Source of the DNA: Streptomyces humi
Lineage (GTDB): Bacteria > Actinomycetota > Actinomycetes > Streptomycetales > Streptomycetaceae
Assembly (NCBI RefSeq): GCF_001005085.2
Contig: NZ_LBMU02000029.1
Coordinates: forward strand, 124,001 to 188,000
Reading direction: 5' to 3'
DNA length: 64,000 bases
How positions within the stretch are numbered: the stretch's first letter is position 1; each line of letters starts with the position of its first letter. The position numbers were made by a program, and so were the translations under genes. A model generated the notes under the pieces. The model was given only the letters and a program-made list of their open reading frames with translations, was not told the DNA's origin and did not search any database. Shown in pieces: positions 8,231-16,770 of the stretch.

Positions 8231-8291
8231 GGGGTGCTCCTTGAAGGGGACGGGTCGCGACTCCGGAGCGGTGATGCCGAAGACGCGGGGC

Positions 8292-8311
8292 GTTGATGTT
8301 TAACATTCAAC
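8292..8311. promoter_or_regulatory. Near-palindromic operator upstream of yceI
   Basis: GTTGATGTTTAACATTCAAC is a palindrome apart from one extra base in one arm. It lies just downstream of the predicted start of transcription of the YceI gene, where a repressor of MarR or OhrR type would block it. No regulator gene is adjacent. Confidence 0.5.
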
Positions 8312-8327
8312 GAACTCAACGGATCCC

Positions 8328-8356
8328 ACCGTAGACCTATTCCGTTCAACCTTCAA
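8328..8356 (-). promoter_or_regulatory. Candidate sigma70-type promoter of yceI
   Basis: On the minus strand TTGAAG (8356-8351), a 17-nt spacer and TACGGT (8333-8328) fit the housekeeping consensus spacing. The predicted +1 is near 8321, just ahead of the near-palindrome. Confidence 0.45.
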
Positions 8357-8360
8357 CATC

Positions 8361-8676
8361 ATCCGCCGACGTGTCGCGCTCATTACGCAGCGTAGCGCTC
8401 CGTGTGGCGCGAGGCACCGCGACGGGACGTGGTGGCGCGGGTGCGGTTAGGGTCTGTCGGAGTGGTCCGTCACTCCGGGGAGGGTATGGACCGCCTGCGA
8501 ATGTGAGGCGTCTCTCGGCTGGCCTCTTTGTGTCACCCCTACAACGGTGAGGCCCTCTGAGCAGTCGGAACGGCTGCATGCCGTTCTGGTTCTGTTCAGT
8601 GCTTCCAGGAAAACGCGCCGGAGACTGTACGGAGTCGACGTCTCGCATTCCTTGGTGTCCTTCGTAAGGTCGCTAC
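8361..8676. other. Gene-free upstream region of accB
   Basis: No convincing gene. It contains an inverted repeat GAACGGC-TGCAT-GCCGTTC (8568-8586) about 90 bp before accB, a plausible leader hairpin or operator. I saw no clear -35/-10 pair. Confidence 0.4.
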
Positions 8677-10272
8677 ATGACCGTTTTGGAAGAGACGACG
8701 GGCGAGCCCACCGGCGAACCGACGGACGCGCGCGGGCGGGTCGCCGAGCTGCACGAGATCCGTGCGGTGGCCGTGGCCGGACCCAGCGAGAAGGCGACCG
8801 AGGCGCAGCACGCCAAGGGCAAGCTGACGGCCCGGGAGCGCATCGAGCTGCTTCTGGACCCGGGTTCCTTCCAGGAGGTCGAGCAACTGCGCCGGCACCG
8901 CGCGGTCGGGTTCGGCCTGGAGGCCAAGAAGCCCTACACCGACGGTGTCATCACCGGCTGGGGCACGGTCGACGGCCGCACGGTCTTCGTCTACGCCCAT
9001 GACTTCCGGATCTTCGGCGGCGCGCTGGGCGAGGCCCACGCCACCAAGATCCACAAGATCATGGACATGGCCATCGCGGCCGGCGCTCCGCTGGTGTCGC
9101 TGAACGACGGCGCCGGCGCCCGTATCCAGGAGGGCGTCTCGGCCCTCGCCGGGTACGGCGGCATCTTCCAGCGCAACACCAAGGCCTCCGGCGTCATCCC
9201 GCAGATCTCCGTGATGCTCGGCCCGTGCGCGGGCGGCGCGGCCTACAGCCCCGCCCTCACCGACTTCGTCTTCATGGTCCGCGAGACCTCGCAGATGTTC
9301 ATCACGGGACCGGACGTCGTCAAGGCGGTCACCGGCGAGGAGATCACCCAGAACGGGCTCGGCGGCGCCGACGTCCACGCGGAGACCTCCGGCGTCTGCC
9401 ACTTCGCCTACGACGACGAGGAGACCTGCATCGCGGAGGTCCGTTACCTCCTCTCGCTCCTCCCGCAGAACAACCGTGAGAACCCGCCGCGCGTCGAGTC
9501 CACGGACCCCCTCGACCGCCGCAGCGACGTCCTCCTGGACCTGGTCCCGGCCGACGGCAACCGGCCGTACGACATGGCCAAGGTCATCGAGGAGATCGTC
9601 GACGACGGCGAGTACCTGGAGGTCCACGAGCGCTGGGCGCGGAACATCATCTGCGCGCTGGCCCGCATCGACGGCCAGGTCGTCGGCATCGTCGCCAACC
9701 AGCCGCAGGTCCTGGCGGGCGTCCTGGACATCGAGGCGAGCGAAAAAGCTGCGCGCTTTGTTCAGATGTGTGACGCTTTCAATGTTCCGATCGTCACCTT
9801 CCTGGACGTACCGGGCTTCCTGCCCGGCGTCGACCAGGAGCACGGCGGGATCATCCGGCACGGCGCCAAGCTCCTCTACGCCTACTGCAACGCGACCGTG
9901 CCCCGGATCTCCCTGATCCTGCGCAAGGCGTACGGAGGTGCCTACATCGTCATGGACTCCCAGTCGATCGGCGCCGACCTGACGTACGCCTGGCCGACGA
10001 ACGAGATCGCGGTCATGGGCGCCGAGGGTGCGGCCAACGTGATCTTCCGCCGGCAGATCGCCTCCGCCGAGGACCCCGAGGCCATGCGGCAGAAGATGGT
10101 CAAGGAGTACAAGGCCGAGCTCATGCACCCCTACTACGCGGCCGAGCGCGGCCTGGTCGACGACGTCATCGACCCGGCCGAGACACGCGAGGTGCTCGCC
10201 AGGTCGCTCGCGATGCTGCACACCAAGCACGCCGACCTGCCGTCCCGTAAGCACGGCAACCCCCCGCAGTAA
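8677..10272 (+). CDS. accB: Acyl-CoA carboxylase carboxyltransferase (beta) subunit
   Basis: 531 residues, full length for the family. It has the two crotonase-like halves of biotin-dependent carboxyltransferases. LNDGAGARIQEGV and MLGPCAGGAAYSPAL form the first acyl-CoA/biotin site; DVPGFLPGVDQEHGGIIRHGAKLLYAY and LRKAYGGAYIVM form the second. With a biotinylated alpha subunit encoded elsewhere it carboxylates acetyl-CoA and/or propionyl-CoA to malonyl- or methylmalonyl-CoA for fatty acids and polyketides. The small epsilon subunit gene follows after 35 bp, and the next genes are conservons, matching my memory of accB-accE rather than pccB-pccE in S. coelicolor. Only a weak SD (TAAGGT) precedes ATG 8677. 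Confidence 0.93.
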   Translation: MTVLEETTGEPTGEPTDARGRVAELHEIRAVAVAGPSEKATEAQHAKGKLTARERIELLLDPGSFQEVEQLRRHRAVGFGLEAKKPYTDGVITGWGTVDGRTVFVYAHDFRIFGGALGEAHATKIHKIMDMAIAAGAPLVSLNDGAGARIQEGVSALAGYGGIFQRNTKASGVIPQISVMLGPCAGGAAYSPALTDFVFMVRETSQMFITGPDVVKAVTGEEITQNGLGGADVHAETSGVCHFAYDDEETCIAEVRYLLSLLPQNNRENPPRVESTDPLDRRSDVLLDLVPADGNRPYDMAKVIEEIVDDGEYLEVHERWARNIICALARIDGQVVGIVANQPQVLAGVLDIEASEKAARFVQMCDAFNVPIVTFLDVPGFLPGVDQEHGGIIRHGAKLLYAYCNATVPRISLILRKAYGGAYIVMDSQSIGADLTYAWPTNEIAVMGAEGAANVIFRRQIASAEDPEAMRQKMVKEYKAELMHPYYAAERGLVDDVIDPAETREVLARSLAMLHTKHADLPSRKHGNPPQ

Positions 10273-10307
10273 TCCTGCGGAAACCTCTCTCACGGAGACT
10301 GACACCC

Positions 10308-10508
10308 ATGAACGTGCCTGACATCCGCGTCGAGAAGGGCAACGCCGACCCGGAGGAAGTCGCCGCCATCACGGCGGTCCTCCTGGCCCGCGCGGCCGCC
10401 CGGCCGACCGCCGACACCGAGCAGACCCACCGAGGCCGCGCCAAGGCCGGCTGGCGCCGCCTGGAGCGCGAGAACGGCTTCCGCGCCCCGCACAGCTGGC
10501 ACGGCTAG
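10308..10508 (+). CDS. accE: Acyl-CoA carboxylase epsilon subunit
   Basis: 66 residues. DIRVEKGNADPEEVAAITAVL and the Arg/Trp-rich end (GWRRLERENGFRAPHSW) are the signature of the small actinobacterial epsilon subunits, which raise the activity of the alpha-beta carboxylase complex. It lies 35 bp behind accB with GGAG before the ATG, so the two should be one transcript, ended by the perfect hairpin at 10536-10573. Confidence 0.9.
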   Translation: MNVPDIRVEKGNADPEEVAAITAVLLARAAARPTADTEQTHRGRAKAGWRRLERENGFRAPHSWHG

Positions 10509-10535
10509 GCCGCGCCGCCCGGCCGACAGCACGTA

Positions 10536-10573
10536 GAAGAAGGGCCCCTCTCGCTGGAGAGGGGCCCTTCTTC
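10536..10573 (+). terminator. Perfect 17-bp hairpin terminator after accBE
   Basis: Arms 10536-10552 and 10557-10573 pair perfectly (GAAGAAGGGCCCC... with ...GGGGCCCTTCTTC) around a GCTG tetraloop. There is no U-tract, as is common in Streptomyces. Confidence 0.85.
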
Positions 10574-10654
10574 CGTGTGCGCCAGGGCTCTCAGGCCGGT
10601 CCGGCACGGCCGGACACCGCCGCTGGGGCTCGGCGCCGTTGCGGCGGGAAAAGA

Positions 10655-10700
10655 ACTGGTGCGGAGGTGAGACGGTGACTGGTGCGGAGGCGAGACAGTG
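10655..10700. repeat. 23-bp direct tandem repeat
   Basis: Two adjacent 23-mers, 10655-10677 and 10678-10700, identical at 21 of 23 positions (ACTGGTGCGGAGG then YGAGACRGTG). They sit between the accBE terminator and the end of the second conservon. No function is evident. Confidence 0.7.
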
Positions 10701-10735
10701 AGGGGAGAAGGACAGGGGCGTCGGGGGAAAAGTTC

Positions 10736-10782
10736 GGGCCCCTTCACAGGAAGGGGCCCTGCACGCGCCCCTTCAGGGGCGC
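10736..10782 (-). terminator. Two consecutive hairpins ending conservon 2
   Basis: GGGCCCCTTC-ACAG-GAAGGGGCCC (10736-10759) and GCGCCCC-TTCA-GGGGCGC (10765-10782) are both perfect stems with 4-nt loops. They lie about 100 bp downstream of cvnD2 on its strand. They probably end conservon transcription and back up the accBE terminator. Confidence 0.65.
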
Positions 10783-10880
10783 TGGGGTGCCCCCGGCCCC
10801 CCGGCCGAAGGCTGGGGGAGGAAGCCACGAACCACCCGCAGTCGGCGAGCGGCCGGCCGTGGCGGCCCGGCGGCCGGAAA

Positions 10881-11462
10881 CTACCGCAGTCGAGCCATGA
10901 GAGCGTGCTCGACCAGCGTGATCAGCGCCGACTTCGCATCGGCACGATGCCTCGCGTCCGTCGTGATGATCGGCGTGTCCGGGCCGATCTGAAGCGCCTC
11001 GCGGACCTCTTCGGGGTTGTACGGCTGGTTGCCGTCGAAGCCGTTGAGGGCGATGACGAACGGCAGGCCGGAGTTCTCGAAGTAGTCGACCGCCGGGAAG
11101 CAGTCGGCGAGCCGGCGGGTGTCGACCAGCACGATCGCGCCGATGGCGCCGCGTACCAGGTCGTCCCACATGAACCAGAAGCGGTCCTGGCCGGGCGTGC
11201 CGAACAGGTACAGGATCAGGTCCTGGTCCAGGGTGATACGGCCGAAGTCCATGGCGACCGTGGTGGTCGTCTTGTCCCCGGTGTGGGTGAGGTCGTCGAT
11301 GCCGGCAGACGCGGACGTCATCACGGCCTCTGTGCGCAGCGGGTTGATCTCCGAGACGGCACCGACGAACGTGGTCTTGCCCACGCCGAAGCCGCCCGCC
11401 ACCACGATCTTCGCGGAGGTGGTGGAGCGGGAAGGACCGCCGCTAGAGCTTGCGAAGTCCAC
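10881..11462 (-). CDS. cvnD2: Conservon GTPase CvnD (second conservon)
   Basis: 193-residue small Ras-like GTP-binding protein. The P-loop is GGFGVGKTT (about 23-31), followed by switch I/II sequence with GTPGQDRFWFMW. The usual NKxD base-recognition motif appears as NGFD. It is the last gene of the cvnA-B-C-D operon and starts with GTG 11462 inside the end of cvnC (20-bp overlap), implying translational coupling. In conservons the kinase-like CvnA, roadblock CvnB, DUF742 CvnC and this GTPase act as a membrane-associated, GPCR-like signalling complex. It differs from the first-conservon CvnD at only about four positions over the shared 175 C-terminal residues. Confidence 0.93.
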   Translation of the reverse strand: MDFASSSGGPSRSTTSAKIVVAGGFGVGKTTFVGAVSEINPLRTEAVMTSASAGIDDLTHTGDKTTTTVAMDFGRITLDQDLILYLFGTPGQDRFWFMWDDLVRGAIGAIVLVDTRRLADCFPAVDYFENSGLPFVIALNGFDGNQPYNPEEVREALQIGPDTPIITTDARHRADAKSALITLVEHALMARLR

Positions 11463-12012
11463 TGAGCACCCTTTCGAGCAGTGTCACGTCTGGCTGGCCG
11501 CCGGCGTTCTCGTCGCCGCCGGGCTGATGGATGGCGACCAGGCCCGCCTCCGCCAAGTCGGCGACGAGGATCCTGGCCACGCCGAGTGGGATCGACAGCA
11601 GGGCCGAGACTTCGGCCACCGACTTGATCTCCCGGCAGAGGTTGCAGATCCGCTGATGCTCGGGCAGCTGGCCCTGCATCTGGTGCGGCTGCGCGGTGGT
11701 GTGCACCAGCGCCTCGATGGCGAGCTGGTACCGCGGGCGGGTCCGGCCACCGGTCATGGCGTACGGACGCACCAAGGGGTTGTTCGACCCCGAGGCCGGG
11801 GCCGAGTCGGGGCGGCGCTGCGGCTGCACCGGCTGGATGCGCGGCGCCGGCGGCTGGTCGTACGGCGAGGGGCCGGGGCCCTGCGGCGCGTACGGCTGCC
11901 GGTGGCTCGGCGTGGAGGGGAAGTTGTACCGGTTCCCGGAACCGTCGCCCTGGCCCTGCGCAGGCCCGTACGACCAGTTGCCGTTATTAGAACCGCCTGG
12001 GGGTGTTGCCAC
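11443..12012 (-). CDS. cvnC2: Conservon DUF742 protein CvnC (second conservon)
   Basis: 189 residues from GTG 12012. That start is preferred over upstream GTG codons because a GGAGGAGGAG Shine-Dalgarno sequence precedes it. The N-terminal 90 residues are Pro/Gln/Ser-rich and disordered. The DUF742 domain begins at LVRPYAMTGGRTRPRYQLAIEAL and has a winged-helix-like pattern with a Cys pair in HQRICNLCREIKSVAEVSALL. The partner role in the Cvn complex is known; the molecular activity is not. The long disordered head is absent from the first-conservon CvnC. Confidence 0.9.
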   Translation of the reverse strand: MATPPGGSNNGNWSYGPAQGQGDGSGNRYNFPSTPSHRQPYAPQGPGPSPYDQPPAPRIQPVQPQRRPDSAPASGSNNPLVRPYAMTGGRTRPRYQLAIEALVHTTAQPHQMQGQLPEHQRICNLCREIKSVAEVSALLSIPLGVARILVADLAEAGLVAIHQPGGDENAGGQPDVTLLERVLSGLRKL

Positions 12013-12108
12013 TTTCTCTCCTCCTCCGACCGTGCCGGGCACCCATCCTTGTGGAGCCGCGTCCCGAAACCTTACGGCCCCGGGACGCCAAAACGCACCG
12101 TCTGACTA

Positions 12109-12531
12109 TTAGTTGAGAAGGCTTCCCTGGAGTTCCGCACGCAGATCCGGGGTAAGAACCGTGCCCGCGCGGTCGACCAAAAGGGCCATCTCGTACCCAA
12201 CCAGACCGATATCGGCCTCGGGGTGGGCCAGAACCGCGAGCGAGGAACCATCGGAAATGGACATGATGAACATGAACCCCCGCTCCATCTCCACAACCGT
12301 CTGATTCACGCTGCCGCCCTCGAAGATCCGGGAGGCGCCTGCCGTCAGAGACGTCAGACCGGAGGCGACGGCCGCGAGCTGGTCGGCGCGGTCGCGGGGG
12401 AAGCCTTCGGACATCGCCAGAAGGAGTCCGTCGGCGGAGACCACCACCGTGTGGGACACCCCCGGGGTGTTGTCCACGAAGTTGGTGATCAACCAGTTCA
12501 GGTTCTGTGCCGCCTGGCTCATCGGGCTCAC
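12109..12531 (-). CDS. cvnB2: Conservon roadblock/LC7 protein CvnB (second conservon)
   Basis: 140 residues. The roadblock fold (NLNWLITNFVDNTPGVSHTVVVSADGLLLA to LLVDRAGTVLTP) is the MglB-like partner of the conservon GTPase. I place the start at GTG 12531 because GGAG sits 7 nt upstream. ATG 12522, three codons in, is the alternative. Only one base separates this GTG from the cvnA stop codon. CvnB1 and CvnB2 differ at just 7 of 137 comparable residues. Confidence 0.92.
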   Translation of the reverse strand: MSPMSQAAQNLNWLITNFVDNTPGVSHTVVVSADGLLLAMSEGFPRDRADQLAAVASGLTSLTAGASRIFEGGSVNQTVVEMERGFMFIMSISDGSSLAVLAHPEADIGLVGYEMALLVDRAGTVLTPDLRAELQGSLLN

Positions 12532-12532
12532 A

Positions 12533-15500
12533 CTAACGCTCCTGGTTGTAGGTGCTGTCAGGACCGAAGCCCTGGCCGTTCGTTTCACTGCCTGCGCTGC
12601 GTCCGCGCTGGACGCCCCTGCGCAGGTTGCTCAGCCTGCCCCGGACGTCCTCCGGGGCGCGGGAGACCTGTGGGCCCCCCTGAGGGGTGCTCGCGGCGGC
12701 TCCCTCGACCAGGTTGGCCTTGGGTACCCGCCTCGGCAGGCCGGAGGAGGTGACCCCGCCCGCCTTGGGCTTGCGCAGCTGCGACGCCTGCTGCCAGCGC
12801 TCGTCGTTCTGCGAACGCCAGGAGTCGTCGCCGCCCGGCTCCGCGGCCGGGGCCGCCGGAGCGGCCGGTGCCGCGGCCTGCGGCGCGGGAGCCGCGCCGT
12901 TCGAACCGCTCGTGCCGCCGACGGAACCCCGGCGGGGCAGCCCGGCGTCGGTCAGCTGGTGACCGGCGGCGGGGGCCGCGCCCGGACGGTCGAAGCCTAC
13001 GCGGTTCCGCGACTCCACGTCACCGGCCTGCGTCGACTCCGCTTCGGGAGCGTACTGGGCCGGGTAGCCGTTCTGGTAACCGTCCTGCTGCGGCCAGTCG
13101 TCCTGGTAGGCCTGCTCCCCGAAGGTCCCGTAGGCCTCGGCGGCGGCCTGCGCGGCCGCCGGGTCCTCCTGGACCGGTTCCGCGAACGCGGGCTCCGGGT
13201 AGCCGCCGCCGGCCGGGAACGCCTCGGCGGAGAACGGGTCCTGCTGCGGCAGGCCGCCGTTCGGCGCGTAGAACTGCTCGTCGTACGGGCTCTGCGGCTG
13301 CTCCTGGTACGCCGGCTGCGCGTCGTAGCCCGTGGGCTGCTCCTGGAAGCCCGTACCGCCGTTGTCGTATTCGTGTCGACCGTGCCGGCCGCTGTCGAAC
13401 TCGTCGGTGTACGCCGGGATCTCGGCGGTCTCCTGGGGGGCTCCCGGGAGCTGGGCGCCCTGCGGGGGCTGCGCCTGGGCCTCCAGGGCCGCACGGCGCT
13501 CCTCACGCATCAGGGAGCGGCCGACCGGATCCAGGTCGCGGATGTCGTCGGGGACGTCCACGTAGCGGCTGTCGTCGAAGCCGAGCTCGGCCGCGGTGCG
13601 CATCGGCTGGAGCTGCGGCTGCTGGAAGTTCTCACCCTGGAACTGCTGCTCCGGGATGATCTGCGAGACCGTGAACTCATCGCGGTCCAACTGCTGTTCG
13701 CCGCCACCGCCGTGCGTGATCGCGTCCGGCAGCATGACCAGCGAGGTGGTGCCGGCCTGCTCGCCGGAGGGCCGCAGCTGGACCCGGATGCCGTGCCGGT
13801 CGGACAGCCGGCCGACCACGAACAGACCCATGCGCTGGGAGATCGCGGCGTCCACGGTCGGCGGGTTGGCCAGCTTGTGGTTGATGTCCGCGAAGTCCTC
13901 GGCGGTGAGGCCGATGCCCTTGTCGTGGATCTCGATCATGACGCGGCCGTCGGGAAGACGGGTCGCGGTGACGCGGACCTTGGTCTGCGGGGAGGAGAAC
14001 GTCGTCGCGTTCTCCAGGAGCTCGGCCAGCAGGTGCACGAGGTCGGTGACCGCGCGGCCGTGGATCTCGGCCTCCGGGACGCCGGAGAGCTCGATGCGCT
14101 CGTACTGCTCCACCTCGGAGGAGGCGGCGCGCAGCACGTCGACCAGCGGGACCGGCTGGTCCCAGCGGCGGCCGGGCTCCTCGCCGGCGAGGACCAGGAG
14201 GTTCTCGCCGTTGCGGCGCATACGGGTCGCGAGGTGGTCCAGCCGGAAGAGGTTCTCCAGCTGGTCCGGGTCGGCCTCGTTGTTCTCCAGGTCGGTGATC
14301 AGGGTCAGCTGGCCCTCGATCAGCGACTGGTTGCGGCGCGACAGGTTGGTGAAGATCGCGTTGATGTTGCCCCGCAGCAGGGCCTGCTCGGCGGCGAGCC
14401 GGACGGCCTCGCGGTGGACCTGGTCGAAGGCGCGGGCGACCTCGCCGATCTCGTCGGTCGTGCTGATCGGGATCGGCGCCACCCGGGTGTCGACCCGGCC
14501 CGGGTCGGTGCGGGAGAGCTGGTCGACCAGCATCGGCAGGCGCTGCTCGGCGATGCCGAAGGCGGCGTTGCGCAGCTGGCGCATCGAGCGGGACATCTGG
14601 CGGGCCACCATGCCGGCCAGGATGAACGCGGCGAGCAGGGCGACCACGACCGCGGCACCGGTGATGAACGCGGAGGTCTTGGCGTCGTCGGCGATGCCGG
14701 AGGCCTCCTCCACCGCCTTGTCGGCCATGTCCGACTCGATGGTGCGGTAGGCGTTGTACTTGAGGGTGTTGACCGTCCACCAGTTGTCGGCGGTGACGCC
14801 CTTGGCGGCCAGCGCCTGACGGGTGGACGTGTCGGTGTCCTTCAGCGTCGCCAGCGCCGTGACCATCGCGGTGTCGCCGGAGGGCGGGGCCACGTAGTTC
14901 GGGTCCTTGGCCTTGGCCTGCTGCACCAGGGCCGCGCCGTCGGACTTGATCTTCTTGGTGAGGTCGGTCAGCTTCTGCGCGTCCGCCTCGGTGCCACCGC
15001 CGACGTACTCCTCGACGGCGATGCCCTCCAGGTAGGCGTAAGAGGAGAGGGCGACCCGCTGGGAGGCCAGGTTGCCGGCGTCCGGTCCCGGCTTGAGCAG
15101 CAGCTGCATGCCGATCGACCGCTCCAGCGACAGCGCCGCCTTGGTGAGCGAGATGGCGTAGACGGTACGGCCGTAGGAGGTGATGTTTCCGGTGCCCAGA
15201 CCGAGTTCGTTGGCGAACTCCATCAGGGGGTGGGCGACCTCGACGTAGCCCTCTTCGGTCTGCACACCGGTGAGCTTGGTGGTGTACGCCGCCTCACGGA
15301 GGTTGGTGAGTTTCGGCTCGGCCTCGCGGAACAGTTTCAGACGGCGTTCCAGACCGGCTTTCTGCGGCATGTTCTGCGCGGCGGCGTCGAAGGCGTCGGC
15401 GGCCTTGTCGGTCTGCGCCCGAGCCTGGGTGACGACCTGCTTGTTCTTGTTGAGCAGGATCGGCGCCGCGCTGACGTCACGCTCGTTGTAGAGGGCGTCG

Positions 15501-15802
15501 GCATAGGTGAGGGCGGCGCGGACCAGGCGCGCGGTGTTCTCCGCGTCCCGGGCCTCCTGCCAGGTGTCGATGGAGCTCTTCACCTGGAAGCCGCCCATGA
15601 CCAGGCCGACGGCCACGGGTATGAGCAGGATCGCGTTCAGCCTGGTCGGCACACGCCAGTTCCGCGGCGAGAAACGGCCGCCGCTCTTCGCGGGCGCGGC
15701 CGGTGGTTCCGCGGCTGGCACAGGGGTGGGCGCCGCAGCGCGCGGCGGCGGGGTGAAGTTGCCCCGCGCCGACGGCTCGGGACCGTTCTTGCTTCGCCTC
15801 AC
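12533..15802 (-). CDS. cvnA2: Conservon sensor histidine-kinase-like protein CvnA (second conservon)
   Basis: 1089 residues from GTG 15802 (start RRSKNGPEPSARGNF; GAGAGG upstream). Order: a short cytoplasmic head, TM1 (LNAILLIPVAVGLVMGG), a long extracellular NIT-like sensing domain, TM2 (ITGAAVVVALLAAFILAGM), HAMP and DHLATRMRRN as the HisKA-like helix. The HATPase domain follows, with ELLENATTFSSP, DKGIGL and MGLFVVGRLSDRHG. A disordered Gln/Pro/Tyr-rich tail of more than 300 residues then ends in ...TYNQER. It senses an unknown signal at the membrane and works with CvnB-D. Confidence 0.92.
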   Translation of the reverse strand: MRRSKNGPEPSARGNFTPPPRAAAPTPVPAAEPPAAPAKSGGRFSPRNWRVPTRLNAILLIPVAVGLVMGGFQVKSSIDTWQEARDAENTARLVRAALTYADALYNERDVSAAPILLNKNKQVVTQARAQTDKAADAFDAAAQNMPQKAGLERRLKLFREAEPKLTNLREAAYTTKLTGVQTEEGYVEVAHPLMEFANELGLGTGNITSYGRTVYAISLTKAALSLERSIGMQLLLKPGPDAGNLASQRVALSSYAYLEGIAVEEYVGGGTEADAQKLTDLTKKIKSDGAALVQQAKAKDPNYVAPPSGDTAMVTALATLKDTDTSTRQALAAKGVTADNWWTVNTLKYNAYRTIESDMADKAVEEASGIADDAKTSAFITGAAVVVALLAAFILAGMVARQMSRSMRQLRNAAFGIAEQRLPMLVDQLSRTDPGRVDTRVAPIPISTTDEIGEVARAFDQVHREAVRLAAEQALLRGNINAIFTNLSRRNQSLIEGQLTLITDLENNEADPDQLENLFRLDHLATRMRRNGENLLVLAGEEPGRRWDQPVPLVDVLRAASSEVEQYERIELSGVPEAEIHGRAVTDLVHLLAELLENATTFSSPQTKVRVTATRLPDGRVMIEIHDKGIGLTAEDFADINHKLANPPTVDAAISQRMGLFVVGRLSDRHGIRVQLRPSGEQAGTTSLVMLPDAITHGGGGEQQLDRDEFTVSQIIPEQQFQGENFQQPQLQPMRTAAELGFDDSRYVDVPDDIRDLDPVGRSLMREERRAALEAQAQPPQGAQLPGAPQETAEIPAYTDEFDSGRHGRHEYDNGGTGFQEQPTGYDAQPAYQEQPQSPYDEQFYAPNGGLPQQDPFSAEAFPAGGGYPEPAFAEPVQEDPAAAQAAAEAYGTFGEQAYQDDWPQQDGYQNGYPAQYAPEAESTQAGDVESRNRVGFDRPGAAPAAGHQLTDAGLPRRGSVGGTSGSNGAAPAPQAAAPAAPAAPAAEPGGDDSWRSQNDERWQQASQLRKPKAGGVTSSGLPRRVPKANLVEGAAASTPQGGPQVSRAPEDVRGRLSNLRRGVQRGRSAGSETNGQGFGPDSTYNQER

Positions 15803-16004
15803 TCGACCAACAACCTCTCGGCGGCGGGCACCTGTCGTCGTGCCGCAGTCTCTCAGAGCCCGGTGTGTCACAGACCACTACTCAGTACGTCTTTGACTAT
15901 TGGGCAGTTCAGGCATTCCAGCACGGGGCCCTGCGCTCTTCCAAACAGTGGAAACCACCGGAGTACGCTGATGTAAGCCCCAGATAAAACGGTCATAAAG
16001 AGCG

Positions 16005-16026
16005 AGCCCCGCCAAAAGGCGGGGCT
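16005..16026 (-). terminator. Terminator of conservon 1
   Basis: AGCCCCGCC-AAAA-GGCGGGGCT, a perfect 9-bp stem. On the minus strand it is followed by a short T-rich stretch (CGCTCTTT). It lies 170 bp beyond cvnD1. Confidence 0.7.
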
Positions 16027-16102
16027 GTTGTGAGCGCAGCGGTACCGCGTGACAACGACGCGTGGCGATACCACCGGATTCCTCTGCCGAAACGTTATGA
16101 AC

Positions 16103-16149
16103 ACCGGAGCCGACCGTGTCAAAGGCCACAGCCGGCTCCGGTTTTGTTA
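16103..16149 (+). terminator. Plus-strand hairpin with T-tract between conservons
   Basis: ACCGGAGCCG (16103-16112) pairs perfectly with CGGCTCCGGT (16133-16142) across a 20-nt loop, and the T-run TTTTGTT (16142-16148) follows on the plus strand. No plus-strand gene precedes it, so it may end an unannotated small RNA. It may instead serve cvnD1 transcripts from the other side. Confidence 0.45.
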
Positions 16150-16194
16150 CGACAACTGCCGTACACGACGACGGATTTGAGTACGGCCCGGCCG

Positions 16195-16770
16195 CTACCG
16201 CAGCCGTGCCATGAGCGCGTGCTCGACCAGCGTGATGAGCGCGCTCTTCGCGTCCGCCCGGTGCCGGGCGTCGGTCGTGATGATGGGCGCGTCCGGACCG
16301 ATCTGGAGCGCCTCGCGCACCTCTTCGGGCGTGTAGGGCTGGTGCCCGTCGAAGCCGTTGAGCGCGATGACGAACGGCAGACCGCTGTTCTCGAAGTAGT
16401 CCACCGCCGGGAAGCAGTCCGCGAGCCGACGGGTGTCCACCAGCACGACGGCGCCGATGGCGCCCCGCACCAGGTCGTCCCACATGAACCAGAAGCGGTC
16501 CTGGCCGGGCGTGCCGAACAGGTACAGGATCAGGTCCTGGTCGAGCGTGATGCGGCCGAAGTCCATGGCCACCGTGGTGGTGGTCTTGTCCCCGGTGTGG
16601 GTCAGGTCGTCGATGCCCGCCGAGGCGGACGTCATCACGGCCTCCGTGCGCAGCGGGTTGATCTCGGAGACCGCTCCCACGAACGTGGTCTTGCCGACGC
16701 CGAAGCCGCCCGCCACCACGATCTTCGCGGAGGTGGTGGCCCGGCCTCCGTCAGAGCTTGCGAAGTCCAC
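16195..16770 (-). CDS. cvnD1: Conservon GTPase CvnD (first conservon)
   Basis: 191-residue Ras-like GTPase with P-loop GGFGVGKTT, GTPGQDRFWFMW and the variant base-recognition motif NGFD. GTG 16770 lies inside the end of cvnC1 (20-bp overlap). It is nearly identical in protein sequence to cvnD2 but differs at many third codon positions. That fits an old duplication held by purifying selection rather than a recent copy. Confidence 0.93.
   Translation of the reverse strand: MDFASSDGGRATTSAKIVVAGGFGVGKTTFVGAVSEINPLRTEAVMTSASAGIDDLTHTGDKTTTTVAMDFGRITLDQDLILYLFGTPGQDRFWFMWDDLVRGAIGAVVLVDTRRLADCFPAVDYFENSGLPFVIALNGFDGHQPYTPEEVREALQIGPDAPIITTDARHRADAKSALITLVEHALMARLR

Larger units (their letters stand above)
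15803..16194. other. Intergenic region between the two conservons
   Basis: 392 bp without a supportable protein gene. It holds the cvnA2 promoter region and two hairpins (16005-16026 and 16103-16142) listed separately. The second is followed by a T-run on the plus strand, so a plus-strand small RNA is possible. Confidence 0.5.

Noticed and set aside
10765-10782. Hairpin GCGCCCC-TTCA-GGGGCGC as a further REP-element copy
   Set aside because: It shares the leading hairpin but is followed by a different sequence without the GGGGAAC-Y-GCGCGA core.
12449-15976. 1175-codon plus-strand frame across cvnA2
   Set aside because: Same shadow effect: low-complexity Arg/Gly/Val translation and no motif.
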